Source: Lasiosphaeria ovina
Taxonomy: Eukaryota; Ascomycota; Sordariomycetes; Sordariales; Lasiosphaeriaceae
Length of the DNA: 64,000 bases
NCBI GenBank assembly: GCA_033439765.1
Contig: JAULSN010000002.1
Coordinates: forward strand, 4,278,001-4,342,000
Direction of reading: 5' to 3'
In this document: positions 23,574 to 34,536 of the stretch, one piece after another
Layout: the number at the start of each line of letters is the position of its first letter
Numbering within the stretch: the stretch's first letter is position 1
Translations under genes and position numbers: made by a program
Notes under the pieces: model-generated
The model's database searches: none
Seen by the model: only the letters and a program-made list of their open reading frames with translations
What the model was told of the DNA's origin: nothing

Positions 23574-25025
23574 TCAGAATATGACATCCTCGTCCTCCTC
23601 GGCGGCTAGGATGTCGCCGGACTCTTCAGTCGCCTCTGCTGGCGCCTGGTTTTCCTGGTCGCGTGCCGCAGCCGCCTCTCTCTTCACCTTCATCTCGGCG
23701 TCTAGAGCGGCGTTGTCCCGCTGTTTTTTATTGGCAACCTGCTTGCGTGTTAAAAAGTAGTACGGTCTAATTAAGGAGAAAACGTGACGACGACATACCT
23801 TTTTGAGCCTGTAGAATTCTTCTCTGTCAAGCTCGTCGAGTTCGGAGTTGATATCTGCAGTGCCGGTGTATTAGCGAACATGCTTCCCCCCCTCTCTCTC
23901 TCCCCGTCGGATGGGGCGTGCTATGGGGGTCGTAGTTTGGCTTACACTTGATGGTGTTCTCGGTCCGGGGGATAATGACATGCTCACTACATCACGCGTG
24001 TTGGGTAAGAACGGCAGTTTCGACGCCGAGTAACACCCGAGAGCTGACTGAGACTTACATGGCGTTGACTGTATTTGGGCACTTGTTAGCTGGACGCCAT
24101 TTTTTCTTCTTCAGGGTTGTAACCATATTCCCCGCTATAGGGAAGACGATAGGGGAAAGAAGAAGAGAGAGGAATTACCTCTCCGGTTGACAACCTTGAT
24201 GACCTCGTCGAGGATGACAAAGGCGGTCTGCAGGCTGGCGAGCTCGACGAGGGCCTCGACGGCGCGGGCGTACGTCTCGCGGCAGCGCTGGACCTGCTGA
24301 CCGCCCTTGCCTAGCCCCGTCATGGCGAAGTCGTTGTTGCCCTCGGTCAAGTAGCTCTCGAAGGCCGGCAGCAGCACGCCCGACACGTTCTCCTGCTTGG
24401 CGCGGATGCGGAACCGCGCCGACTTGGCCGACTCCTGGATCTGGTACCCGATGTTGCCCCCTACCGCGTACGTCACCTCGGCTAGCGACAGCGACGCGAT
24501 CTGCATCACCCGCCCCATCTTGCGCTTCGCCTCGTCGATCCGCCGCGTGATGTCTGCCCGACGGACGGATGTGTCAGAAATAAATAAAATAAAAATCGCC
24601 GGCCGCCTTTGATGCCCCAAAGCAGGTTGGGGGTTGTGAAGGGTATCGGAGCGGGTTTTGTCTATTTACCTCGGAAGCGCCTGTATTTCGAGACCATCGG
24701 AGTCAGTTTCAAAGCCATTACAAGCAGCGCCTTAGAGAATATGATGCAGAACAAGGGTGGAGGGGAGAGGGAGGGGTGGTTTCTGACTTGGTGAGAGCTT
24801 CACTCTTCCGCTTGAGCAAGCTGTGCCCTGTTTCGGCGCCCTTGAGCTTTGCTTTCATGAGCCCCAGGGATTGCCGCGTCGGGAACACGGCTTCGCGATC
24901 CTAGAACCGCCGCGGTCAGCTAATCAATCGCTCGTTTGGTGCAGCTGCTTTGCTTGCTCGCGCTGGTGCTTTGCTTGCTGCGGGGTTTGTCAGTCGGGAT
25001 GGCACCGTACTGCTGCGCCAGACAT
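23574..25025 (-). CDS. vma8: V-type proton ATPase subunit D
   Basis: Subunit D is a coiled-coil part of the central rotor stalk of the V1 sector of the vacuolar H+-ATPase. Eight exons, in transcription order: 25025..25011, 24900..24788, 24680..24670, 24553..24179, 24068..24059, 23986..23946, 23854..23799 and 23738..23574, giving 261 aa. The joins restore the conserved chain VFPTRQSLGLMKAKLKGAET, HSLLKRKSEALTKRFR, DITRRIDEAKRKMGRVMQI, VVNRRVNAIEHVIIPRTE and LDREEFYRLKKVANKKQRD. Exons 3 (11 nt) and 5 (10 nt) are microexons. Intron 2 uses a weak donor, GTCAGA. The C-terminus is acidic and ends EEDEDVIF. Phases close exactly. A false ATG at 24716-24718 lies in intron 2 and could mislead gene callers into dropping the first two exons. 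Confidence 0.93.
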
Positions 25026-25664
25026 GGCTGCGGTTCGCCGGGCAGGCGGCTGATCGAGGCGGGGAGGGGGGCGAGACTCGAGCCGACGGCGGATGGAGGA
25101 GAGATGGAGAGAGAAACGAAGCGAATTGTTGCGTCTAGGGTGTGAAGTCGCTGGGCAAACTGCACGTCAGATATGGTAGTGATAATGAGGGACGGGCCGT
25201 ACTGTAGGTACGATGATGGTGGAGCTTCCCAGGTTGGCTGGCAGCAGCACTGGCGCCAGCTTCGATCTGAGCTGGACCTCCTGGTTGGTTGAAGTGGGGG
25301 CAGGGCGACCCCTGTCCCAGCCCCAACGCCCGCCACCTGCGCGCCAACGCTACATAGTCCAGTGCGTGTTCGCAATTCGCATCGCCAGCTCCTTCCATTT
25401 CGCACCGCTTACTTGCATTACGGATTACGTACCTACATTTACATGACATTACACCACACAAGGCGTAGGCGCGTCACAGCATCAATGTCATTGCAATTCA
25501 ACCAACGCAATTGTCTTATCGAATGTCCAATTTGAGGCAGTGGTTTTACAACACAGCTATTAGGCTGATTCGAAGTTATTTTTTTTCTTGTTGCTCTTGC
25601 TTCTATATCAAGTAAGGTAGCCAAAGGCCCTTGATGTATGGATCCATTGGCGGAGAAGACAAGT
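25026..25664. other. Spacer upstream of vma8
   Basis: It contains the vma8 promoter and the 3' end of the methyltransferase gene. No separate gene is seen. Confidence 0.55.
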
Positions 25665-27109
25665 CTACTTGGGCACCGTGATGATGGCGCTCTGTCCCGT
25701 GGTGGTGTTGTACTTGGCCTTCTTGACGATCTTGAGGCCGGCCTTGTCGAGCAGCGCATCCCACTGCCTCTCGGTGCGTTCGATGGACGAGAAGCTGGCC
25801 AGCATAATCATGTCGGTCTGGGTTGCCGTCGGGTGCACCCCCGTGTTAGGGATGATGATCTCGTCAATGATCAAGATGGAGCCCTCGGTCAGGGCCGGCA
25901 GCGTGTTCTGGATGATGGCTATCGCCTTGTCATCCGGGTAGTCGTGCAGGATGTTGCGCGCGTAGTACACCTTGGCGCCTGTATTGCCTCCTTGTTAGCA
26001 ACTGACTGGTGGGCAGAGGGACTGCAGTCGTTCTCGTTACCTTTGATCGGCTGCGGAGCCCAGAGGTCGAATCCCAGCTTCTCAATGCCCTCGATGGGGA
26101 GGGTCTGCGGGAGAATGAAAGGCTGCTCCTCAAGGATGACCCGGCCGGGTATCTCGGGGTGCACTTTCTTGATGAGGCCTGACTGCTGGCCAAGGCCGCC
26201 GGCGATGTCGACAAAGATTGCCGTCTCCGGGGTTGAGCCTTTGACGTGGCCGGCAAAGTCGAAGACGTGCAGCCATGTCTGGGCGTTGCCGTGGACCGCG
26301 GCCATCCACACGTTGAAGTTGGCCATCATGTCTGGGTTCTCCATGGCAAAGACGAAGGCTGGCTTGTCCGTGTTGTTGGCCTTTTGGAATGGAGAGTTGA
26401 CCAGGTCCTTCGGGTTCTCGTAGTTGGTTTCGGCGAGGAAATCCGGCATGGCCATGAAGGACGGGGTGACGGCCTTGAAGCTAGACGTGGGGGTTAGTTG
26501 GGAGACTCAAGACAACGAAGCCGAAGCCGAAGCCAAAACCAGCCGCTGCACTTGGATGGAAAGATGCTCGTTCGAGACTTACGAGTGGATGATTCCGGCA
26601 CGGTATCCGGGCCGGGCAAGAGCCTGAGTGATGTTGTTGGCCGCAAAGGTGTCCTCGTCCGTTTCCAGAATGAGAGTGTTGGAGGCAAGCACGCGGAGGA
26701 TGCGGCCTGTGCAAGATGTAGTTAGAGAGAGGACAGCCATGAAGAACAGAAACAACAAGCACACTCACTCATCAAGACGGGGTCGCATTTCGACGACGCG
26801 GCAAGCGAGGCGCCGGTAAGCGGCCCACTTGCGGCGGCAAGCTGTTCATAGATGTTGAGGTTGGCGGCTATAAAGGAGACGATGAGGATCAACGGCTACG
26901 CGTTTGGGCCAAGTTGTTAGTCATGGGCTCCCTTAGACCTTTCAAACACGGCGTCGACTTACAGAGCCATTCACGCGGTTAATGCTGTCGAGGGGGTCCT
27001 CGACGGCGTAAAAGAGCTTCTGGGCAGCATTGTAGAGGGCCAGACGCTCCGCGGGGTCCGAGGGCGGAGACTTTGCGGCGCTCTCGATCTGGGCGGCGAG
27101 GTCTGCCAT
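25665..27109 (-). CDS. O-methyltransferase (COMT-like, SAM-dependent)
   Basis: The enzyme transfers a methyl group from S-adenosylmethionine to a hydroxyl of an unknown, probably phenolic or polyketide, substrate. Exons in transcription order: 27109..26963, 26895..26769, 26706..26583, 26480..26041 and 25978..25665, giving 383 aa. The introns are 62-102 bp with clean GT-AG ends. The N-terminal part is the helical dimerisation/winged-helix region. The SAM-binding loop is DIAGGLG at 224-230, where most relatives have a D-V-G-G-G-x-G form. The catalytic His is probably His291 in RNILHDYPDD, followed by IIDEIIIP. No secondary-metabolite backbone gene is nearby, so it is not evidently part of a cluster. 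A GTGTT microsatellite lies just before the start codon. Confidence 0.88.
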
Positions 27110-27131
27110 GGTTGGGTTCGTGCTGTGTTGG

Positions 27132-27179
27132 TTGTGTTGTGTTGTGTTGTGTTGTGTTGTGTTGTGTTGTGTTGTGTTG
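27132..27179. repeat. (GTGTT)n microsatellite
   Basis: About nine tandem GTGTT units lie 23-70 bp upstream of the methyltransferase start, inside its probable 5' leader. Confidence 0.95.
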
Positions 27180-29482
27180 ACTACGTACGAGACGGGGGGG
27201 TTGACAAAGAGTCAAGCTTGGGCTTGTAGGCACAGGGAGATGAGATGGCGAAGAGTAATATAATAGCTAAGGCAGAGGGTACGCCGTGGAGATAGATACG
27301 CAGCTCCGTTCTCTCTTCTACGTATTGAAAGAGAGGGGTACGCCATGAATATATACTCAGTACTGCGTAGGTAGTCCAAGAGACGGAAGCCCCTTGCTAG
27401 CACCACGCCGTCCGACTCCTTCCCGCACACCACACCACACCCCTGCCCTGCCGTCCGTGACGGACGAAGCGATTGTTGCTCGTTGCTTTGGGGTGGCGTC
27501 GTCAGCCCTGTCAACGTCCACCGGAGCTAATGAAGGGTGGCGGTCCGTCCAGTGGCCATCGACTGCCTGGGTATGGAAACAATACCGAGTGTATCAAAGG
27601 TTGCACTTGCACCCCAGGGATGGGCATCCTGATTAGTGAAGCGATTATGAAGAATGCCCGGAATTTAGATTGATTATCCGTGCGGGCGAGACGCCGACAG
27701 CAAACCATTCTCGCGCATATGCAAACGCTCGAGGCCCTTCTAACCAGACTGGGCTGACAAAGAAACCTCAAATACAAAGATAGAACCCCGGCTGGGCATA
27801 GGCGTGAGGGTAGGTGGTATCTGTGGCGGCACAGCTCCGAGGCAAACCCACCATACCAACACACCTACGGATAGGCAGGTGAGCTATCCATGGAAGTAAG
27901 GTCAGGTAGGCCGTGTTTTACCTTGTATGCACTGCACATGTAGTGTAGATTGGATTGCCCGTCCCTGCGTCTCTAAAAACCGCCGAGGTGGTGCTTGACC
28001 GGTTGCTGGATCTACCTAGAGTAGTATCAAGTCTAAGGACTAGGAGCGCAAAATATTAAAGAACCGAGAGAGGGGTTGAAAAGCGGCTGAAGCAGATGGT
28101 GGGAATCCCTCTCTTTGGGCCCTTCAACGCTACTACCTAGAACCTGTCCGAGCTCCACGGTGAATGGAATCCGAGGAAGCTACAAAATGTCTGTACATAC
28201 CTATATATTCCCATAAGTCCTGAAGATCCGTACATTCGATATATTTATGTAGAGGCACTTTATATAATTGTATGCACATACAGATACAGGCACGTTGAGC
28301 TTTGTGTCACCTTCGGACTTGGATCTCGAGCATCTGCAACTCCGCCATACCTAGTCGTATTTCTAGGAAGAGCTGCCTTGTGGTTCGATTTGAACCCGGC
28401 TCGGGGAGTTTGGCGCCTGCCCAAGGTGGGGTGTGGGTTGCAGTGGACAGAGGTGCAGAGGTGCAGAGGTGGGGGAGGGGACTCGGAGAGGCACATACGG
28501 ACCTTGGTAGTGTAAGTAGTCCGCGTATTCGATTTCGGCGTGTTTCTTCGTTTCCAGACACAGACCGCACATGCATCTAAAATGGATGCACGGCCTGCTG
28601 CTCTACAGGACGGCTCGCCCGAATCCCGCGCGCGCCATCTGCATCCGGGGCCGCGGTGCTAGCTTATGTTCTCCTGCTCTGGTTGGTGGCCCTGAAATGC
28701 ATCCGTGATGGACGCAGGTATCGTATCGTGTCTGGACGGGAGATACCGAGATGCCGACTGGATTACATCTCAAGAGCCCGGACCAGCCTGTGTGTTGATG
28801 ACAGACCAAGTATTACATGCCCATGCATTCCAAATGGCAGTTGGTTCGGGTTTGCCTTGTACGTCCGCAGATAATGCCGGCTACTCAATTTGAATCATCC
28901 CCAAGGCACTCCACGAATACTGTAGTGAGCACAGTTGAGCAACGGGAGCAATGAAGTAGTTGAGGTATCCATGTTTTGTGGAGCAATCATCCGTTCCCGT
29001 CTGGTAGCCTGAGGTCTCTGCTCACGGATAAGGCTGCTTACTATGTAGTACAGTCCAACCCCTGAATGTTTGTTGGCGTGGTACTTTCCAAGATCCAAAT
29101 GGCCTTAGCATTTTACGACTCGCCGTAAAGGTTTTTCGCTAAGGGAGATAACAGCTATTTGAATCCCTATTTTGGAATCTTAGAGGTATATTGCTTCTCT
29201 AGAAATACCTATTAAAGGCCCTTCCTGGCCGGTTCATTTGTTATTTTCTTTTCCTTCGTAAGTACCACGCCAACAAACATTCAGGGACTGTGTTGTAAAA
29301 TGGGAATCCCAACCCTAACCCCCTGAATCTGCAAAAGCAGAATCCGCGCCCTGCCGCTCGAAGCGCACGTCCCTCAACGAGCGAGGTAAGCAACGTTTAC
29401 TAGTCGACCTCGCCTTATACCACGCCTAATCGCCGCGAGGCAGAAAAAAAGCATCGCGAAACCGAACAAGCAAGTCGCCGCC
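27180..29482. other. Intergenic spacer upstream of syf1
   Basis: This 2.3-kb stretch has no gene I can support. Short overlapping frames around 28260-28580 occur on both strands and look like chance. The divergent promoters of the methyltransferase and syf1 must lie here. Confidence 0.6.
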
Positions 29483-31924
29483 ATGTCGTCGAACCTCGTC
29501 CACCACTCGGGGCGCCAGCCAGACGTGGCCCTAGTCGTGCGTCTCATATCCTGGCTGCCCACTGACTATTTCTCGGCTGCAGCTGCTAACTGGGGCCCTT
29601 TACAGAACGACGATGACTTCCCTTACGAGCAAGACTTGCAACGCAACCCCGGAAACACCAAGCCATGGCTGGCCTACATCGAGTTCAAGCTCCAGCACGG
29701 GACGCCGCGTGAGCAGGCTTTTATCATGGAGAGAGCCTGCCTCCAGCTCCCGCGATCATACAAACTCTGGAAGATGGTATATATTATGTCTACTTACCCC
29801 TCTTACTGATTTTCCTGCGCGCGCGCGCGCGCATGCGCTAACCCGCCTCTCCAGTATCTGAGGTTCAGGACGAAACATGTCGCCAAGCTCAACGCCGCCA
29901 TCTGGGCTGCCGAATACCGAAAAGTCAATGCGCTGTTCGAGCGCGCGCTGATCCTGCTAAACAAGATGCCGCGCATCTGGGAAATGTATCTCAAGTTCCT
30001 GATGCAGCAGCCGCTCGTGACCCTCACCCGCCGTACCTTCGATCGCGCGCTCCGGGCGCTTCCCATAACCCAGCACAACAGGATATGGGCCCTCTTCCGG
30101 CCGTTTGCCAACTCGGCAGAAGGCGACACGGCCGTCAGGATCTACCGGCGGTACATGCAGGTCCATCCCGAGGACGCCGAGGACTTCATCGAGCTGTTGG
30201 TCCAGGTCGGCCTGTACACGGAAGCGGTGCACAAGTACATCGACATACTGAACAACCCGCGCTTCACAAGCAAGAATGGCCGCGGTCACTACGAACTGTG
30301 GAGCGATATGGTGGACTTGCTTGTCGAGCAGGCCGCCGACATTCAGACCGGCCATGAGACGGGCATCGACGTGGAGCGCATCATCCGGAGTGGCATTGAG
30401 CGGTTTGCCGATCAGAGAGGAAAGCTGTGGTGCGGGTTGGCGACATACTGGATCCGGCGTGGCAGCTTCGAACGAGCCAGGGACATATTCGAAGAGGGCA
30501 TCACAACGGTCATGACGGTCCGAGACTTTACTCTCGTGTTCGACAACTACGCCGAGTTCGAAGAATCCATCACTGTAGTCCTGATGGAGCAAGCTTCCAC
30601 GAGGGCGGAAAAGGGCGTGGTGGATGAAGCAGCCGACTTCGACCTGGATATCCGTATGCAGCGGTTTGAGCAGCTCCTGGATCGCCGCCAGTTCCTGCTG
30701 AACGATGTTATGCTCCGGCAAAACCCGAACAACGTCACGGAATGGGAGAAGCGGGTCGGTCTATGGGGCGAAAACAAGCAGGAAGTGGTGCAGACATACA
30801 CCGACGCCATCGCCGCTATCCAGCCCAAGAAGGCTGTTGGTCAATTCCATCAGCTGTGGGCGAATTATGCAAAGTTCTACGAGAGTGGTGGTGACATACG
30901 GAATGCCCGTGTCATCATGGAGAAGGCCGTCAAAGTGCCCTTCAAGTCGGTCGCCGAGCTCGCCGAGATGTGGATCGAATGGGCTGAGATGGAGCTCCGG
31001 AATCAGAACTTTGATGATGCGATCAAGGTCATGGCCAAGGCTGTCCAGGCGCCCAAGAGATCGATCGTCGACTACTTTGACGAGACCTTGTCGCCACAAC
31101 AGCGAGTCCACAAGAGCTGGAAGCTATGGAGCTTCTACGTCGATATGGTGGAGAGCGTGAGCTCGCTCGAAGAGACCAAGAAGGTTTACGAGAGGATATT
31201 CGAGCTCCGCATTGCTACTCCCCAGACCGTGGTGAACTACGCCAACCTCCTCGAGGAACACAAATACTACGAGGAGTCTTTCAAGATCTACGAACGGGGC
31301 CTTGATCTCTTCAGCTACCCGGTCGCCTTTGAGCTCTGGAATCTCTATCTCACAAAGGCGACGGACCGCAAGATCAGCATCGAGCGGCTACGAGACCTCT
31401 ACGAGCAGGCTGTCGAGGACTGCCCTCCCAAGTTCGCCAAGGTCATTTACCTCATGTATGGCAGTCTCGAGGAGGAACGCGGACTCGCTCGCCACGCCAT
31501 GCGTATCTACGAGCGCGCCACCCGCGCCGTGTCCGACGAGGACCGAGCAGACATGTTCAACTTTTACATTACTAAATCCGCCTCCAACTTTGGCCTGCCG
31601 TCGACGCGTCCCATATACGAGAACGCCATCGGCACGCTGCCGGACAAGGAGGCCCGCGACATGTGCCTGAAGTTCGCCGACATGGAGAAGAGGCTGGGCG
31701 AAATCGACCGCGCCCGCGCCATCTACGGCCACGCCTCGCAGTTCTGCGACCCCCGCACCAACCCCGGCTTCTGGTCCAAGTGGGAGCAGTTCGAGGTGCA
31801 GCACGGCAACGAGGACACCTTCAAGGAGATGCTCCGGATCAAGCGGAGCGTGCAGGCCCAGTACAACACCGACGTCAACTTTATTGCCTCGCAAGCGCTG
31901 GCCCGCAGCCAGAAGATGCAGTAA
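29483..31924 (+). CDS. syf1: Pre-mRNA-splicing factor Syf1 (XAB2 homologue)
   Basis: Syf1 is a HAT-repeat scaffold of the Prp19-associated NineTeen complex, needed for the catalytic steps of splicing. Exons are 29483..29536, 29606..29776 and 29855..31924, giving 764 aa. The joins give ALVNDDDFPYEQDLQRNP and KLWKM-YLRFRTKHV, matching the family start. Both introns (69 and 78 bp) have GCTAAC branch sites; the second contains a (GC)n run. HAT repeats with the W-x-x-Y pattern fill the protein. It ends ALARSQKMQ, without the longer low-complexity C-terminal tail I expect from many fungal orthologues, and no exon carrying such a tail is visible downstream. Confidence 0.93.
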
Positions 31925-32568
31925 AACGGCTGGCTATGAGGTTGCGATGATGCAAGAAAGGGGGAAGCCACGATGCCCGGATGACCAGTGTCGTGTCCAC
32001 ACAATGTAGTCAGTGTTAAGAAAGTAGTTGCTTGCTTCCCCTCCCATCCCATGTTTGGCCGCGTGCAAGTGAGTGAGCGTATATGTATGTGTCGGAAGCA
32101 TAAATCTAGACCAACCCTCTCCTCTCCCCGTCGTCCTTCATCTCCATGGTCCAGAAGATCTCTGAAGCGGCCTTTTCTTCACGCACATATATATATCGAG
32201 ACAACTTGAGTTGAGACATTGCGCGGGCCTACCTACCTACATACCTCGTCATATCGACGTCCGCCCCAGATACCTGTATATCTCGAACCGTGGATCGATG
32301 TCATACCCGGCCTACCCCACAAGATAAGAAGGGCAACTAAATAGAAACAACAATGGCAGGTTGTATACACCCCATTATTCGCTGCTTGACGTCTCGCAGG
32401 TGTTCCTTCGTGACTCGGAAACTCTCACCGTCTCTCTCAGCACTTATAATGATTATCATCATCATCATCATCATCCACAACCACACCCCCGTGTCCAATC
32501 CAAAAACTAACAATAAGAAACACCACTCAATCGTAGACTCGCAACCCATCACCGGCCCAACAGCCACC
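31925..32568. other. Spacer and leader between syf1 and a small-protein gene
   Basis: It holds the syf1 3' region, an (ATC)n run near 32449-32475 and the presumed 5' leader of the next gene. The frame of the next gene is open upstream to 32353, but that part is biased in composition and lacks recognisable motifs. Confidence 0.55.
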
Positions 32569-32841
32569 ATGCAACAACAAGAAACCACAACGACGACAAG
32601 CAGCAGCAGCAGCCCAGCCCTCTGGGGAGAAGGAGGAGAAGCAGGAGCAGGAGTAGGAGGCGCATTCACCGGCCGGCCCGGCAGCAACGAGTGGGACGCG
32701 TCCAAAGTGCTGCCGAGCCGGTTCCAGAAGCGCAAGGGGTCCAACTACGCGGTGCCAAGCTCGCGCGACGGGCACGTCGACAGCAACTACGCGGCCAAGT
32801 TCCACACGCTGCACGCCGAGAAGGGATATAATAAGAAGTGA
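32569..32841 (+). CDS. Small conserved fungal protein of unknown function
   Basis: A 90-aa protein. After a Gln/Thr/Ser/Gly-rich start it has a compact C-terminal motif running from GAFTGRPGSNEWDASKVLP to SRFQKRKGSNYAVPSSRDGH and ending FHTLHAEKGYNKK. I recall similar short proteins with a Q-K-R-x-G-S-x-Y-A-x-P-x-S-R-D-G-H core in other filamentous ascomycetes. ATG 32569 is chosen for its good context (CAGCCACCATG) and because family members are short. Single exon. No membrane segment or signal peptide is seen; a cytosolic or nuclear place is a guess. Confidence 0.6.
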   Translation: MQQQETTTTTSSSSSPALWGEGGEAGAGVGGAFTGRPGSNEWDASKVLPSRFQKRKGSNYAVPSSRDGHVDSNYAAKFHTLHAEKGYNKK

Positions 32842-33652
32842 CGACAAGCTGCCTGGGTGTGTGTGCTTGAAAAATCAGGGGTTATGGCTAGACACGCAAG
32901 ACAGACAGACCCAGTATTGAGGGATCCGAGATCTTTGTTTATGGACAGGGGGCGGATAGGGGGCTGATAAGGGGGCGTTTTTTTTTTCTTCGAATGTTGC
33001 TTTTCACGTTTGGGGAAGAAGAGGGGAGAGAGAGAGAGATTTGATGGCGCTATGGGGGAGGTGAGGCGGGATATGACTGAATAACTACCTTGACCGGTAG
33101 CAGCCAACAAATTTGAACCGACTCTTTTTCCCATCTTTTCCCCGTGAATCCCGTCCCAAACGCATATTTTGCCTGGGAATATCTTGGTCGTACAACACGG
33201 CGAGCGCACAAGGGACACAGTAGACAGTAGTCGTCTGTCGACAACGAAAAGAAGGGTGTCGTTGAAATTTCTAGTCCTTCTAGGTGCGTGTGAACAAGCC
33301 GTTGATATATATATATAGTCCCGAGGGGGTCCCTTTCTAGGCAATGCGCTTCATGGTCAGGAGAAAATGGGCCAACACTCGACCGTCAAAGCAATGTGCA
33401 TGCGTCTGTTACTGCCAAAGAGAGCCCAAACCCAGCTTGAGTCTCGGTAGCAACCACCTACCTAAACGAATATTGTACATGAAAAGTAAATGGACCAAGT
33501 GCCGGCCATATATAACCCCCACCCAACATGCCCGGGACGCCTCTCAGAGTATGGGCTCATGGATATATACAGCTTGAACCCGCATCCCAGTCTTCCTTGT
33601 GGCCGTGGGGGGTTTCGAGAATTTGATGGGCACTTCTTTGGGGGTGGGAAAA
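32842..33652. other. Spacer between the small-protein gene and the Egh16-like gene
   Basis: Convergent 3' region. It includes a short (GA)n run near 33026-33040 and (TA)n near 33307-33316. No gene is supported. Confidence 0.55.
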
Positions 33653-34536
33653 TCACTCCTTCTTCGCGCGAACAAACCGGAGGCGTGCAGCGGCAGTGGC
33701 ATTGCCAGCAGCAGCTGCCGCCATTTGGACCGGCACCACACCACCAAACGGGCCAGCGCGAGCAGGGTTCTGGCATTTCACTAAACACACGTTGTCTTGG
33801 CCGGCAACGGTCCCGGTGCACGTCTGGTCGGCCGGAATTGCTGCCGTAAGGGGGAAGTCGGTCGTCTGGCCATTCTATATCCAACCAGTTAGCTTGTGCT
33901 CTCGGGTACGATATTCTCCAACTGCTCGCATAGGAATAGACTTACAGCATTCCTGCCGTTACGGCCGGGTGTGTTTTTCGTCACCTCGATAGGAACGAAA
34001 TCCTGGGCGGTGCCGTCCGCATTGATGCTGCATTTGTAGGGTCCACCGCCATCCGCGTTCACCTCTGTTCGAAAACTGTCAGTATATCGCCCGTTATGGA
34101 GGGCCAGCGAAACAGCTGGCTGGTAAAACGCAGAACAAAGACACCCAAAGTGATCACCCCCAAAGATCCGAGAGCAAAGGTCGAAACTTAGATATTACTT
34201 ACGGTGAAGCGTCATGCGAACCTCGCCGCCCGGGGTAACCTGCGGTAGCTCTCCCCCGTTTTGTGCCAGGACCGCCTGGGTACCAGCTTCGAGATCGTTG
34301 TCACCGCCACCCAGGGTCTCGCCCAGCGTGTCGGCAAGGTCTCCCTTGAACCTGGTGGTGTCCTGCTGGAAGGGGTTGCGGGTAGTGCCGTCGCGGGGAG
34401 TGTTGGGGTCGATTCCAATAGCCGAGCCGCTGCCTCCGGCGTCTCCCGTGGCTTTGACGATAGCCCCATGGCCGGCAGCAAGCTCAGCTACTGCAAGAAG
34501 GGCAATAATGAGAATGGATTTACTGCATGGAGCCAT
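33653..34536 (-). CDS. Egh16-like secreted protein (GEgh16/Mas3/Gas1 family)
   Basis: Exons in transcription order are 34536..34203, 34064..33946 and 33874..33653, giving 224 aa. The start [20 protein letters not shown] is a signal peptide, probably cut after an Ala near residue 21. The mature part begins [20 protein letters not shown] and carries [20 protein letters not shown], then conserved Cys residues in [28 protein letters not shown] and related stretches. Members of this family are secreted. Some are made during appressorium formation in plant-infecting fungi, but saprotrophs have them too, so no lifestyle follows from this gene alone. The introns are 138 and 71 bp with GTAAGT donors. 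Confidence 0.87.

Noticed and set aside
24670..24718. Alternative first exon of vma8 starting at 24718
   Set aside because: It splices in frame but lacks the conserved N-terminus (VFPTRQ..., GHSLLKRKSEAL), which is found intact further upstream.
28378..28420. B-box-like GGTTCAAATC on the minus strand
   Set aside because: The flanking bases do not pair as a T stem, and there is no A box or acceptor stem.
29305..29322. Telomere-like AACCCTAACCCC
   Set aside because: Only about one and a half units; an isolated match like the one near 57340 is expected by chance.
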